A stretch of DNA of 64,000 nucleotides from Aquimarina megaterium XH134 (GCF_000520975.1 NZ_JACB01000050.1:1-64000); one strand, 5' to 3'. Numbered from the stretch's first letter, positions 17,280 through 26,379 are shown. Made by a program: numbers and translations. Notes: a model not told the origin generated them from the letters alone.

Positions 17280-18335
17280 GTGAAGAATAAAAGAGTATTT
17301 GTAGATTTTCATTACTTAAAAAACTTAAATAAAGGCTTTGGGCAATTTTCATATCATTTGTCTAAAGCTTTTTCATCTATTGATACCGATCTGAATTATG
17401 TTTTTTATACCCCCAAAAAAGGAGGTTATAAATCAATATTTAATCAGAAAAATATTTTTGTTAAATACTATTATTCAATACATCGCCAGTTGGGTGTTTT
17501 TGGTCGTAATTATATATTTCATTCTACTAACCAACTAAGTAAAATTGAACCTTCGAATAAGAAAATCCCATATGTTTTAACGATTCATGATATTAATTTT
17601 ATGTATGAGGATACAGTAGATCAGAAAACGAAGGATTTTATTCAAAAAAAAATAGATAGAGCACAAGTACTTGTTTTTGTATCGCACTTTACCAAAGATG
17701 AGGTGAATAAGCATTTCAATGTTATTGCATCAAAAACACAAAAAGTAATCTATAATGGTAATTCTTTAAAAGAAACCTCATTAGTTGATCCTGAAAAGAG
17801 CACAGGTGATTATCTTTTTTGTATTACGGAAATGAGACCCTATAAAAACCTGGAGAAGCTTATTTTAATGATGAATCACATTCCAGAAAAATTTAAACTT
17901 ATTCTTGCAGGAAAAGGTAGTAGTGATTATGTTTTACATTTAAAAAATGTAATTAAAGAAAATAAGCTTGAAGATAGAGTTTTTTTGAAAGGTATTGTAT
18001 CCGAAGAAACAAAAGTTAAACTGTTTTCTAATTGTTTTGCTTTTGTGTTTCCTTCTTCAAGAGAAGGATTTGGATTACCAGTAGTTGAAGCATTAAACTT
18101 TAATAAACCTATTTTTCTTTATAATAAAACGTCACTACCCGAAATAGGAGGTGAAGCATGTTTTTATTGGGAAGAATTAGGACCTGAATATATGGCTGAT
18201 GTATTTTTAACAAAAATCACCTATTTTGAGTCTAATAGACTTATAATGGAAGAAAAAATTAAAACCCAATTAGAAAAATTTAGTTGGCAAACAGCAGCAT
18301 TAGAATACAATGAAATATACAAATCCTTAATGTAA
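17280..18335 (+). CDS. Glycosyltransferase family 1 (GT4-type)
   Basis: 351 residues, starting at GTG just after the preceding gene; the N-terminal KNKRVFVDFHYLKNLNKGFG is a normal start for the family, so GTG is likely real. GT-B fold features: IPYVLTIHDINF (about 95-106), LVFVSHFTKDEV (about 129-140), the C-domain opening YLFCITEMRPYKNLEKLI (about 179-196), and the donor-binding FPSSREGFGLPVVEAL (about 258-273) with the EX7E acidic pair. The acceptor is unknown; it probably acts with the upstream transferase and the InaA-type kinase. Confidence 0.85.
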   Translation: MKNKRVFVDFHYLKNLNKGFGQFSYHLSKAFSSIDTDLNYVFYTPKKGGYKSIFNQKNIFVKYYYSIHRQLGVFGRNYIFHSTNQLSKIEPSNKKIPYVLTIHDINFMYEDTVDQKTKDFIQKKIDRAQVLVFVSHFTKDEVNKHFNVIASKTQKVIYNGNSLKETSLVDPEKSTGDYLFCITEMRPYKNLEKLILMMNHIPEKFKLILAGKGSSDYVLHLKNVIKENKLEDRVFLKGIVSEETKVKLFSNCFAFVFPSSREGFGLPVVEALNFNKPIFLYNKTSLPEIGGEACFYWEELGPEYMADVFLTKITYFESNRLIMEEKIKTQLEKFSWQTAALEYNEIYKSLM

Positions 18336-18402
18336 TTTATACTAAGTGTATAAGTTTTTCTTATCCCGAAATACTAATTACCGAGGAACCGTATCAAAAA
18401 GT

Positions 18403-18410
18403 TACTTTTG
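18403..18410 (+). promoter_or_regulatory. Promoter -7 box TACTTTTG for the InaA-like kinase gene
   Basis: TACTTTTG matches the Bacteroidota -7 consensus TAnnTTTG and lies 22 nt before the ATG at 18433. No good -33 TTG at the usual spacing is visible. Confidence 0.45.
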
Positions 18411-18432
18411 TTTAGATTATTATACATAAAGA

Positions 18433-19212
18433 ATGCAACGTAAATTTATCATACACCCAAAATACAAATCAGTTGAAACCGAAGTGCAGAAGACAATAGT
18501 GCATTTTGATGATTATCATGAGATATTGGGAGATGCAGAACGCAATGTTATAAAAATTGTAGAGATTGAAGGTAAAAAATATACTATCAAATCATTCAAG
18601 GTTCCTAATTTTATAAATCAGGTTGTATATCGATTCTTTAGAAAATCAAAAGCAGAAAGGTCTTATAATTATGCAAATAGGTTGTTAGAACTGGGAATAA
18701 AAACTCCATTCCCATTAGCCTATGATTTGTATACTACCTTTTTTTTATTTAGAAAAAGCTATTATGTTAGTGAATTGCTCAATTATGACCTTACGTATCG
18801 CGAATTAGTACATGAGCCAGATTATCCAGATCATGAAGCTATTTTACGAGCTTTTACAAGATTTACGTATGATCTTCATGAAAAGGGAATCCTGTTTTTA
18901 GATCATTCTCCCGGGAATACATTGATTGTAAAAACAAGCTCTGGGTATGATTTTTATTTGGTAGATCTTAATAGGATGGAGTTTAGGGATTTAGATATAG
19001 AAACCAGGATCCGTAATTTTTCGAGATTAACGCCCAAAAAGGAAATGGTTGCAATTATGTCTAATGAATATGCCAAGTTAACTGGTGAGGATGAATCAAT
19101 GCTATATCAAAACATGTGGGGACTTACTGAAGCATTTCAAAAGAAATATCATGATAAAATAGCGTTAAAAAGAAAAATCTTTTTCTGGAAGAAAAAATAT
19201 CGGGAAGATTAA
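18433..19212 (+). CDS. Lipopolysaccharide kinase, InaA/KdkA family
   Basis: 259 residues with a protein-kinase-like fold: lysine strand KYTIKSFKVPNF (about 50-61), catalytic loop ILFLDHSPGNTLIV (about 153-166, with Asp and Asn in place), and metal motif FYLVDLNRMEF (about 176-186). InaA/KdkA/WaaP relatives phosphorylate Kdo or heptose in the LPS inner core at the cytoplasmic face of the inner membrane. The adjacent GTs and methyltransferases, and the GT9 gene at 25242, support an LPS core role. It has its own -7 box at 18403 and ends 16 bp from the convergent response-regulator gene. Confidence 0.82.
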   Translation: MQRKFIIHPKYKSVETEVQKTIVHFDDYHEILGDAERNVIKIVEIEGKKYTIKSFKVPNFINQVVYRFFRKSKAERSYNYANRLLELGIKTPFPLAYDLYTTFFLFRKSYYVSELLNYDLTYRELVHEPDYPDHEAILRAFTRFTYDLHEKGILFLDHSPGNTLIVKTSSGYDFYLVDLNRMEFRDLDIETRIRNFSRLTPKKEMVAIMSNEYAKLTGEDESMLYQNMWGLTEAFQKKYHDKIALKRKIFFWKKKYRED

Positions 19213-19228
19213 AAATGAACAGTTATGA

Positions 19229-19975
19229 TTAAAGCGAAAGCCATTTTTTAAATTTCCCTAGTTTTTCAATAGCAACAAATATATTAGTTTCGTGCGATGC
19301 TGGTTTTAAAGCTATTTTTATCCTCGACTTAGAAGAGTAATACATTTCTCCAATAGATTTTAAATGAACAATGTATTTTCTGTTTATTCTGAAGTAATCT
19401 AAAGGATTTAACTCTTGTTCTAGTTTTTTTAATGAAAAATCAATTGGTATTTTCTTACCATCCCATAGTTTAATGAAAGTTAATTTTTCGTCTGTATAAA
19501 AATAGGCAACCTGATTGATGTCTATAGTTTTTAAACTGGTGTTCATCTTTACTAAAAACCTTTTTTTGTATTCTTGTCCGGTATGCAAAAACAAATCTTT
19601 ATATGCCGGAAGCTGCTTTTTGTTAAGTGAAAAAAACTTATTTATACTACGTTGTAGTGTTTCTTTGGTAACTGGCTTTAAAAGATAATCAATGCTATTT
19701 TGTTCAAAAGCTTTGATAGCATATTCAGAGTATGCGGTTGTAAATATTATAGGAACATTAATATCTAGTATTTTAAAAATTTCGAAAGAATACCCGTCGG
19801 ATAAATTAATATCTAAAAAAATGAGATCGGGATTTTCTGTAGATAGATATTGTATAGATTCGTTTACAGAAGAAAGTACTTTTGTGATTATAATTTGCTC
19901 ATTAACTTCTTGAATTAAGTTCTGTAACCTAATGGCAGCAATACTTTCGTCTTCTATAATAATACTTTTTATCAT
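19229..19975 (-). CDS. LytTR-family response regulator
   Basis: 248 residues. The receiver domain (about 1-120) has IIEDESIAAIRL, phospho-acceptor Asp in DLIFLDINLSDGYSF (about residue 55), and the Thr and Lys of switch motifs in IIFTTAYSEYAI and YLLKPVTKE. The C-terminal LytTR DNA-binding domain (about 145-245) has VAYFYTDEKLTFIKLWDGKK and DYFRINRKYIVHLKSI. Its gene overlaps the sensor kinase gene by 4 nt, a translationally coupled two-component pair. The likely target is the adjacent receptor operon or the genes' own promoter. Confidence 0.93.
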   Translation of the reverse strand: MIKSIIIEDESIAAIRLQNLIQEVNEQIIITKVLSSVNESIQYLSTENPDLIFLDINLSDGYSFEIFKILDINVPIIFTTAYSEYAIKAFEQNSIDYLLKPVTKETLQRSINKFFSLNKKQLPAYKDLFLHTGQEYKKRFLVKMNTSLKTIDINQVAYFYTDEKLTFIKLWDGKKIPIDFSLKKLEQELNPLDYFRINRKYIVHLKSIGEMYYSSKSRIKIALKPASHETNIFVAIEKLGKFKKWLSL

Positions 19976-21009
19976 AATTCAGGCTCTATTAGAGGAATAT
20001 AAGCAATATAATTACCATTGATTATTTTAAAATGCGGAATTTCTGGATGCAGCATTTTATATTGATTGATTAGATTTTTTAACCCTATTCCTAATGACTT
20101 TTCGTAATGATGATTCTTAGGTTGAAAGTTGTTCATTACTTTAATACTATTCCCTTCACTTATGATAGATATTTTTAGCGGTTTATTACTTTCGATGATA
20201 TTATGTTTTATGGCATTCTCCAATAACAACTCTAAAGTCATAGGAGGTAGTAAAAAATTAAGTTTAGCTTCTTCGATATGATCTTCAAGAGTTATGTGTT
20301 CTCCAAACCTTATTTTTTGTAAAGACATGTAGGAGTATATTAGTTTAAGCTCTTTCCTTAATGTTACTACAACTTCTTCACTTTGGGTTAAATTATACCT
20401 GTAGATATTAGATAGTTCTTGTAAAAAATATTCAGCCTTTTTGCTGTCAATACTAATTAAACCCAAAAGACTATTAAAACTATTAAAAAGAAAGTGGGGG
20501 TTTAATTGTTTCTTTAAGGCCAAATATTGAGCTATAGATTTTTCACTTTGGTACTGGGTTAGTTTTACTTTAATATCTTGTTTTTCTTTTTGAGACTCAA
20601 GAAAGATCTCTATAAAATATACAAATACGATTATAGAGAAACAGGCAAGTAATACTGCCCAAAAAGCTAAATCAAAGAAAGGTTCGGGGTCTTCATCATC
20701 ATTAAAAAAGTAAGTGCTGAATCCTTTTAAAACGAAAGTTAATACTAGGGTTTTGATTGTAATAACTATAGCCCAGAAGCTTAAAAAGTGTATTTTGTTT
20801 TTACCTGTTATAATTTTGTTTGCAATAGTGTTTTTGATATACAATCTTGACCAAAAGACAAATAAAGTAAAAAGAAAACTAACTGGTAACAGAATTAAGG
20901 TTTCAATGATACCTTCTTCTAAACCATCGGTATAGATTTCACTAATAAGATGAAGAGCATTCAACAAAAGAATGATAAGTAGATAAAAATATATTCTGTT
21001 ACTTTTCAA
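19972..21009 (-). CDS. LytS/YehU-type sensor histidine kinase
   Basis: 345 residues. Four N-terminal membrane spans (about 5-25, 32-55, 72-95 and 108-135) are followed by a short coiled linker, then the His_kinase domain with LKKQLNPHFLFNSFNSLLGL (about 165-184; the His is the phospho-acceptor) and an HATPase with LLPPMTLELLLENAIKHNI (about 260-278) and SLGIGLKNLINQY. No large periplasmic sensor is present, so it may sense within the membrane. It overlaps the response regulator gene by 4 nt and follows the DUF4249 gene by 16 bp. Confidence 0.93.
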   Translation of the reverse strand: MKSNRIYFYLLIILLLNALHLISEIYTDGLEEGIIETLILLPVSFLFTLFVFWSRLYIKNTIANKIITGKNKIHFLSFWAIVITIKTLVLTFVLKGFSTYFFNDDEDPEPFFDLAFWAVLLACFSIIVFVYFIEIFLESQKEKQDIKVKLTQYQSEKSIAQYLALKKQLNPHFLFNSFNSLLGLISIDSKKAEYFLQELSNIYRYNLTQSEEVVVTLRKELKLIYSYMSLQKIRFGEHITLEDHIEEAKLNFLLPPMTLELLLENAIKHNIIESNKPLKISIISEGNSIKVMNNFQPKNHHYEKSLGIGLKNLINQYKMLHPEIPHFKIINGNYIAYIPLIEPEL

Positions 21010-21025
21010 TGTATACTATTTTATT

Positions 21026-21895
21026 TTAGTTTTCAGTAATGGTTACAGTATCTTCTTCTACATCTACTACATAAAAATACCCAAGGGCGCGATTGCTACT
21101 ATTGTCTAAATTTATCAAATTTCCTCGTATTGATGCCGGAGGAGGATTACCAACTATTGGATTTCCTAAGTTTCCGGTTTGAGTAAATAATTCTTTAAGG
21201 TAATCAAAATAAGGCTCTGATATTGATAATTGCTGAGCGGTTGCAATATCTCCAATTTCAAAAAAGATATCTTCGTTAGGTTTAACCCCAATACGTTGTT
21301 TTCCATCAAAAAATTCATCAGATACGACTAATACTTGGCTATTCCCCGGGTCGGGAACGGTGACGAACTCATTATTTTTGAAGAGTCTGTAATGGTAAAA
21401 ATTTTGAACATTAATAGGGTCGGTTGTATCAAACTTTATATAGTACCCTTCGTCTGCAAAAACGGTTTCTTCTTCAAACTCAAAATAAAACTTATCGAAT
21501 TTGGGTACTTCTTCCTGTAGCGTATCTGTTCCTTGGTATGTTTCTCCTTTCCATAAGATTGTGATAGTATAGGTATTTCCGATTTCCAGGACTATGTCTG
21601 AGTTTTCATAAAATCCATTGTTTGTATGTTCAAAAATCCAGGAATTTGCACTGTTAGATATAGTAACCTGAGCATCACTAATAAAAGGAAAATCTTTATT
21701 AGATAAAAAGGGTGCTGTGGTTAGTAATCTTATTTGTTGTGTGGTAACGGAAGCCTTGATATTTCGTTCTAAACCTCCATCAATTACTAGTTGAGGTGGT
21801 GTTTCGACTAGAGAGATATCGTTGGTAACATCTGTTTCACAAGAAGAAACGATTATAATTAATAACGTAAACAGTATGGTGATTATATTTTTCAT
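21026..21895 (-). CDS. DUF4249 outer-membrane lipoprotein
   Basis: 289 residues. The signal MKNIITILFTLLIIIVSSCE has a lipobox with Cys at residue 19. The mature sequence opens DVTNDISLVETPPQLVIDGG, standard for DUF4249, followed by the beta-rich NKDFPFISDAQVTISN and IVLEIGNTYTITILWKGETY segments. DUF4249 lipoproteins are encoded with TonB-dependent receptors in Bacteroidota, probably as a surface partner of the receptor, analogous to SusD. It begins 11 bp after the receptor stop. Confidence 0.92.
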   Translation of the reverse strand: MKNIITILFTLLIIIVSSCETDVTNDISLVETPPQLVIDGGLERNIKASVTTQQIRLLTTAPFLSNKDFPFISDAQVTISNSANSWIFEHTNNGFYENSDIVLEIGNTYTITILWKGETYQGTDTLQEEVPKFDKFYFEFEEETVFADEGYYIKFDTTDPINVQNFYHYRLFKNNEFVTVPDPGNSQVLVVSDEFFDGKQRIGVKPNEDIFFEIGDIATAQQLSISEPYFDYLKELFTQTGNLGNPIVGNPPPASIRGNLINLDNSSNRALGYFYVVDVEEDTVTITEN

Positions 21896-21906
21896 GCTAA
21901 TAATTT

Positions 21907-24282
21907 TTAAAATTTGAATTCGTATGATATACTAGGTACGATCCCAAAGAATGATAATTTGGTTGCTTGTGTCATTCCCGTAGCTATCTCTACGTTGTTA
22001 GTTTCGCCAATTTCATTGAAATAGATCGAGGCTGCATTTTGCCTGTTATACACATTAACAATACTGAAAACCCATTTTCCTTTTTTACCTTTTTTTGGAT
22101 TTAATGTTGCAGAAATATCTAATCTGTGATATGTAGGTAATCGATTGCCATTTCTATTGTTATAATCGGCTACCACTAGTCCACTTTGTGTATATCGTCC
22201 TGTAGGGTAAGTAACGGGCCTTCCTGAGCCAAAAATGAAGTTTACTCCAAAATCCCACCTATTATTAAGTTTATAAAAACCTACCAGGTTTAGTTCGTGT
22301 AATTGATCACTATTGCTGGGGTAATATTTGTTGTTATTAATACCCAGTACTTTGTTTTCAGAGCGAGCGAGGGTATAGCTCAACCATCCCGTAAGCTTGC
22401 CTTCGTTTTTATTAAGTTGTACTTCCAGTCCGTATGCTCTTCCTTTTCCTTGTACGACCTGAGTTTCTATTTCTTCAGTAAATAAAAGATCTGCTCCGTC
22501 AATAAAATCGGTTACATCTTTTAGTTTTTTATAATAAGTTTCAAGGCTTAGATCATATTTCCCTTTTTTAAAAGATTTAAAATACCCAAGTGCGAGCTGA
22601 TCTGCTGATTGTGGCGATAAATACGGGCCACTGGGCGACCATACATCTAGAGGAGTAGGAGAAGTAGTATTAGAAATAAGATGTAAATATTGATACATTT
22701 TATTATAACTTAGTTTTAAAGAATTAGATTCGTTTAAAAGGTATCTAATAGAAATTCTAGGTTCAAAACCATTAAATGTTTTAATGCGTTTTCCAGAGCT
22801 ATAATTTGTGATCTGTGTAACTTCATTTTCTTCATAAATATCTTGTTCTGCGTTATAGGTAAGAGGAGTTCCTGTATTATATTCACGAATGTCTCCCTTT
22901 CCTAACCTTGAGAAATTTGACCAACGTACTCCATATTGCAAACTTAAATCTTTAGAAAGTTTTTGTTTTAAATCGGCATAAATACCATTTTCTAAACCAA
23001 ATTTCTGACTAAATTCTTCCTCATTAATAGTAGAGCCTTTAAAAGGAGATATTTTCCCTGGTTTGAAATTATAATATGTAATATCGATACCTGTTTTAAG
23101 AGTATTATTGTTATTAATAAACCAGGATAACCTTGGTTTGAAATTATAGTTAGTAATACTGGATTTCCATCTAAACTCAGATCCTGTTCTCAAATTATCA
23201 AGGTTGTAATCGTAATTGCTATAGATAGCAGAGGTTTGCAAAAAGAGTTTTTCGTTAAGAATACTAGTCCAGCGTAAGGATGCCGATGTGTTTCCCCATA
23301 TGGTTCCTAAAAACTTATCTAGCTCGAATTTATCCCTGCCAAAATATCCTGATAAAAATAAACGGTTGTTAGCATTAATATTGTAATTCGATTTAAGGTT
23401 GAGGTCATAGAAAAAAAGCGAACTATTTTTAAAATCATCGGTAAGAAAAGTAAACAAGTCAATATAAGACCTTCTGCCTGCGAGCATATAGCTTCCAGAA
23501 GCTTCTTCTTTATTCCCTTTTAATATTGGCCCTTCTATAAGTGCTTTTGCCGAAATTAAACCAACTCCTATTTCTCCACCAAAATCTTTGGTATTACCCT
23601 CTCGTTGTTTAATATCTAGTACCGATGATAATCTACCTCCATATATTGATGGGATTCCTCCTTTGTATAGCTTTGCATTTTTAATAGCATTAGAATTAAA
23701 GACAGAGAAAAAACCAAACAGATGAGAGGCATTATAAATAGTAGCTTCGTCAAGAAGTATAAGGTTTTGATCAACAGAGCCACCTCTTACATTAAATCCA
23801 GAAGAAGCCTCATTAACACTGGATACGCCGGGTAATAATTGAAGTGATTTTAGTACATCTGGCTCACCAAGTATAGCGGGTAGTTTTTTGATGGTTTCTC
23901 CTTTTAAGGATATCACACTCATTTCAGTCGACTCGATATTCTTTCGGGTTGTATTAGAAGAAATTATAATCTCATCTAATTCTGCCAATTCTTCGGAGAG
24001 ATCGAAGTCTATTTTCTGATTGCCAGTTATACTAATCTCTTTACTAATGGTTTTATATCCTAAATAGCTAATTTCAATTTGGTGAATGCCTTTTTTTAGA
24101 TTTATAGAATAAAAACCATAGTCGTTTGTGGTAGTTCCGTAAGTATTATTAATAATAATATTAACTCCCAGTAGTTTTTCCCCAGAAAGATTGTCTTTTA
24201 CATATCCACTTATTGAAAATTTTTCCTGAGCATAGCTTCCAAGGTAAAATAGACAAAATAGGTATACAAGTTGTTTCTTCAT
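21907..24282 (-). CDS. TonB-dependent receptor with carboxypeptidase-like regulatory domain
   Basis: 791 residues from the ATG at 24280-24282 (MKKQLVYLFCLFYLGSYAQ, a clean signal peptide). An ATG 7 codons further up would disrupt the signal and fall inside an inverted repeat. After the signal comes a CarboxypepD_reg-like domain (FSISGYVKDNLSGEKLLGVN), then the plug (LPAILGEPDVLKSLQLLPGV, FNVRGGSVDQNLILLDEATI) and a roughly 600-residue beta-barrel ending in FEFKF. It is an outer-membrane active transporter powered by TonB; the substrate is unknown. Partner: the DUF4249 lipoprotein downstream. Confidence 0.93.
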   Translation of the reverse strand: MKKQLVYLFCLFYLGSYAQEKFSISGYVKDNLSGEKLLGVNIIINNTYGTTTNDYGFYSINLKKGIHQIEISYLGYKTISKEISITGNQKIDFDLSEELAELDEIIISSNTTRKNIESTEMSVISLKGETIKKLPAILGEPDVLKSLQLLPGVSSVNEASSGFNVRGGSVDQNLILLDEATIYNASHLFGFFSVFNSNAIKNAKLYKGGIPSIYGGRLSSVLDIKQREGNTKDFGGEIGVGLISAKALIEGPILKGNKEEASGSYMLAGRRSYIDLFTFLTDDFKNSSLFFYDLNLKSNYNINANNRLFLSGYFGRDKFELDKFLGTIWGNTSASLRWTSILNEKLFLQTSAIYSNYDYNLDNLRTGSEFRWKSSITNYNFKPRLSWFINNNNTLKTGIDITYYNFKPGKISPFKGSTINEEEFSQKFGLENGIYADLKQKLSKDLSLQYGVRWSNFSRLGKGDIREYNTGTPLTYNAEQDIYEENEVTQITNYSSGKRIKTFNGFEPRISIRYLLNESNSLKLSYNKMYQYLHLISNTTSPTPLDVWSPSGPYLSPQSADQLALGYFKSFKKGKYDLSLETYYKKLKDVTDFIDGADLLFTEEIETQVVQGKGRAYGLEVQLNKNEGKLTGWLSYTLARSENKVLGINNNKYYPSNSDQLHELNLVGFYKLNNRWDFGVNFIFGSGRPVTYPTGRYTQSGLVVADYNNRNGNRLPTYHRLDISATLNPKKGKKGKWVFSIVNVYNRQNAASIYFNEIGETNNVEIATGMTQATKLSFFGIVPSISYEFKF

Positions 24283-24286
24283 ATTT

Positions 24287-24323
24287 GATATAGTTTTAAA
24301 CAATTTTTATTCAAAACTATATC
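24287..24323. promoter_or_regulatory. 11-bp perfect inverted repeat upstream of the TonB receptor, overlapping its -7 box
   Basis: GATATAGTTTT (24287-24297) and AAAACTATATC (24313-24323) are perfect complements with a 15-nt spacer, ending 4 nt before the chosen start codon of the receptor (minus strand). On the minus strand the distal arm contains TAGTTTTG (24312-24319), which fits TAnnTTTG. It could be an operator for the neighbouring LytTR regulator or a start-proximal mRNA hairpin. Confidence 0.55.
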
Positions 24324-24360
24324 TGTTATATACTATGTATTCTAAAATAAAGAAGAACCT

Positions 24361-24390
24361 CGAAAAAACCTGATAAGCCTGGTTTTTTTT
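24361..24390 (-). terminator. Terminator of the GT2 gene
   Basis: AAAAAACC (24363-24370) and GGTTTTTT (24381-24388) form a hairpin with a 10-nt loop. On the minus strand it is followed by T-rich sequence, placing it after the glycosyltransferase gene ending at 24437 and separating that gene from the receptor operon. Confidence 0.7.
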
Positions 24391-24436
24391 AAAGGAAGAA
24401 TTTTTTTCTGAGAAAAAATAGAGAAACCTTTACATG

Positions 24437-25216
24437 TTATTTTCGATTTTTCCTAAATAACCAAAGCTTTACATATCTCATAAAAACTGCATATGCCTGA
24501 ACATAACCTATGACTAAACCAGGAACACCATCTCTAAATCCGCTTTGTATAATGTAATGTTTAAAAAATGCCCAAAGTGGTTTTATAACAAAATGATATG
24601 GTGTTAATCGTTTTGTTTTTTTGTCATAATCTTCTGCTTGCCAAGAGGCATATCTGTTTAACTTATTGATATAAGCGTCAAAAGTAGTATATGTATTGTG
24701 GTAAAATTTGTTTTTTAATATTCCTATTTTACCCGGAGTAACAATTTCTTCATGTACATGCCTGTCATCATACTTACATTTATCTCTATGAAATAGTCGA
24801 ATAACTTTATCATTTCGCCAGCCACTATAGTGTATTCTTTCTCCCATAAAATGATTCATTCGCTTTATCCAGTATGCTACATAATTATCTTTTCCGGGAT
24901 CTTTTAATACCTCCAAGACTTCATTTTTAAGCTCAGGGGTTACTCTTTCGTCTGCATCAACTAATAATATCCATTGGTGCGTAGCTTGCGGAATAGCCCA
25001 ATTTTTTTGAAATGAAGGATAATCAAATTTTCTTTGGATAATGAAATCTGTATATTCTCTTGCGATTTCGACCGTTTTATCTGTGCTAAAAGAATCAACA
25101 ACCATAATTTCATCAGCAAATGAAACTGATTCTAATACATCTTTGATATTGTGTTCTTCATTATAGCATGGGACTATAGCTGTAATTTTTTCTCTATGTA
25201 AAACGTCTTTTTCTAT
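24437..25216 (-). CDS. Glycosyltransferase family 2, start codon non-canonical
   Basis: GT-A enzyme of the small LPS-core type. The frame runs open upstream of the first ATG (25103-25105) and encodes the essential N-terminus ITAIVPCYNEEHNIKDVLES, so the ATG-only protein (222 residues) would lack the nucleotide-binding strand. Back to the stop at 25223-25225 there is no ATG, GTG or TTG; the candidates are ATA at 25214-25216 (used here), ATC at 25217 or ATT at 25184. Other motifs: VVDSFSTDKTVEIA, the DXD-like WILLVDADERVTPEL, and HVHEEIVTPGKIG. It is likely active on LPS core, following the GT9 gene. It could also be a gene that lost its start codon. Confidence 0.75.
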   Translation of the reverse strand: MEKDVLHREKITAIVPCYNEEHNIKDVLESVSFADEIMVVDSFSTDKTVEIAREYTDFIIQRKFDYPSFQKNWAIPQATHQWILLVDADERVTPELKNEVLEVLKDPGKDNYVAYWIKRMNHFMGERIHYSGWRNDKVIRLFHRDKCKYDDRHVHEEIVTPGKIGILKNKFYHNTYTTFDAYINKLNRYASWQAEDYDKKTKRLTPYHFVIKPLWAFFKHYIIQSGFRDGVPGLVIGYVQAYAVFMRYVKLWLFRKNRK

Positions 25217-25241
25217 GATAGTTTAGTTTTAAAAATGCAAA

Positions 25242-26303
25242 TTACAAGTTTTTACTTAAAAAAATATATAATTGATTAATGAACAATTCTGTTTTGAAAT
25301 AAGGGTAAAGTTCTAAGGACTTCTTTTTGAGTTCTTTAGTGTTTTTGTTTAAAAATAATTCAGGCATATAATCAGATAAGTGAACCGATGTTTGCCTTTC
25401 TCCATCCTCAAACATATTCCAATGTTTTTTATGAATCCAGGGAGAAAAAATAGTAAAAGTAGGTATGTCAAGTGCTTTGGCCATATTTACAGCTCCTCCT
25501 TCGTTGCCTATTAATGCATCACAATGAGAGAGAATTGCAAGGAATCCTCGTAAACTTTTGGCGAATACATCAAAATGAATATGCCTCTGTGTTTTAGGCA
25601 TGGTATGGTTGTAGATTGTGCGGGCATCTTTTTCTTGATTTGGGATATAATTAAAAAGAATATTTGCCCCTGTATTCTTAACAACTGCATCTATAGTTTC
25701 AGCCATATATTCGAAAGGAAGTGTTTTTCTCATTTCACTACCCAAAACACTAATCATTATTAATGGCGTCTTGGTAACAATTCCATTAGATTCTAAAAAC
25801 TCACGAGCTTTTTCTTTTTCTTCTTTAGTTAAAAATATTTTTGGTCTCGTAATCTCAGAAGTAATTCTGTTTTCAGGAAAAACCAAACGTAATCTGTTTT
25901 CAATGGCTATACTAGCATTTGTAATAGGAACAAGATTTCTTTTAATGGTTTTGGTATACAAAAACTGAGTGTACCATTTATAGAAAGATACTCTTTTTGA
26001 AGCACCAGAAAATAAAGTGATAAGATTGCTTTCTAATTTCCCATATACATCGATTACATGATCATATTTGGACTTTCGTATTTCTTTTAAAAAAGTGTAA
26101 AAAGCCCTTTTGTCATTTTGAAATTCATTTTTAAACTCTATGATATGATCAAAAAATGGATTTTCTGTTATGACAGATTTAGTATTAGAGTTCACCAAAA
26201 AATCAATAGTAGCATTAGGGTGTTCTTTTCGTAATGCTTCACAAATAATAGTACTTGTGAGCACATCACCAATCATCTTTTGTTGAATAACCAAAATCTT
26301 CAT
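25242..26303 (-). CDS. Glycosyltransferase family 9 (heptosyltransferase-like)
   Basis: 353 residues with the GT9 layout: N-terminal ILVIQQKMIGDVLTSTIICE (residues 3-22), HVIDVYGKLESNLIT (about 101-115), and the donor site CDALIGNEGGAVNMAKALDI (about 260-279) followed by TIFSPW. GT9 enzymes add heptose or related sugars to the LPS inner core in the cytoplasm. It is on the same strand as and just upstream of the GT2 gene, and belongs functionally with the glycan genes at 14742-19212. Confidence 0.9.
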   Translation of the reverse strand: MKILVIQQKMIGDVLTSTIICEALRKEHPNATIDFLVNSNTKSVITENPFFDHIIEFKNEFQNDKRAFYTFLKEIRKSKYDHVIDVYGKLESNLITLFSGASKRVSFYKWYTQFLYTKTIKRNLVPITNASIAIENRLRLVFPENRITSEITRPKIFLTKEEKEKAREFLESNGIVTKTPLIMISVLGSEMRKTLPFEYMAETIDAVVKNTGANILFNYIPNQEKDARTIYNHTMPKTQRHIHFDVFAKSLRGFLAILSHCDALIGNEGGAVNMAKALDIPTFTIFSPWIHKKHWNMFEDGERQTSVHLSDYMPELFLNKNTKELKKKSLELYPYFKTELFINQLYIFLSKNL

Positions 26304-26322
26304 ATGCTATTGATCAAAATAA

Positions 26323-26357
26323 TTGAGCTTGTCTTAAAAAAGAGAAGACAAGCTCAA
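26323..26357 (-). terminator. Hairpin terminator downstream of dapD
   Basis: TTGAGCTTGTCTT (26323-26335) and AAGACAAGCTCAA (26345-26357) form a perfect 13-bp stem with a 9-nt loop. It lies 22 bp after the dapD stop on the minus strand and ahead of the GT9 gene. The T-tract on the minus strand is weak. Confidence 0.65.
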
Positions 26358-26379
26358 GTTTCTTTCTATATGCTTTACA

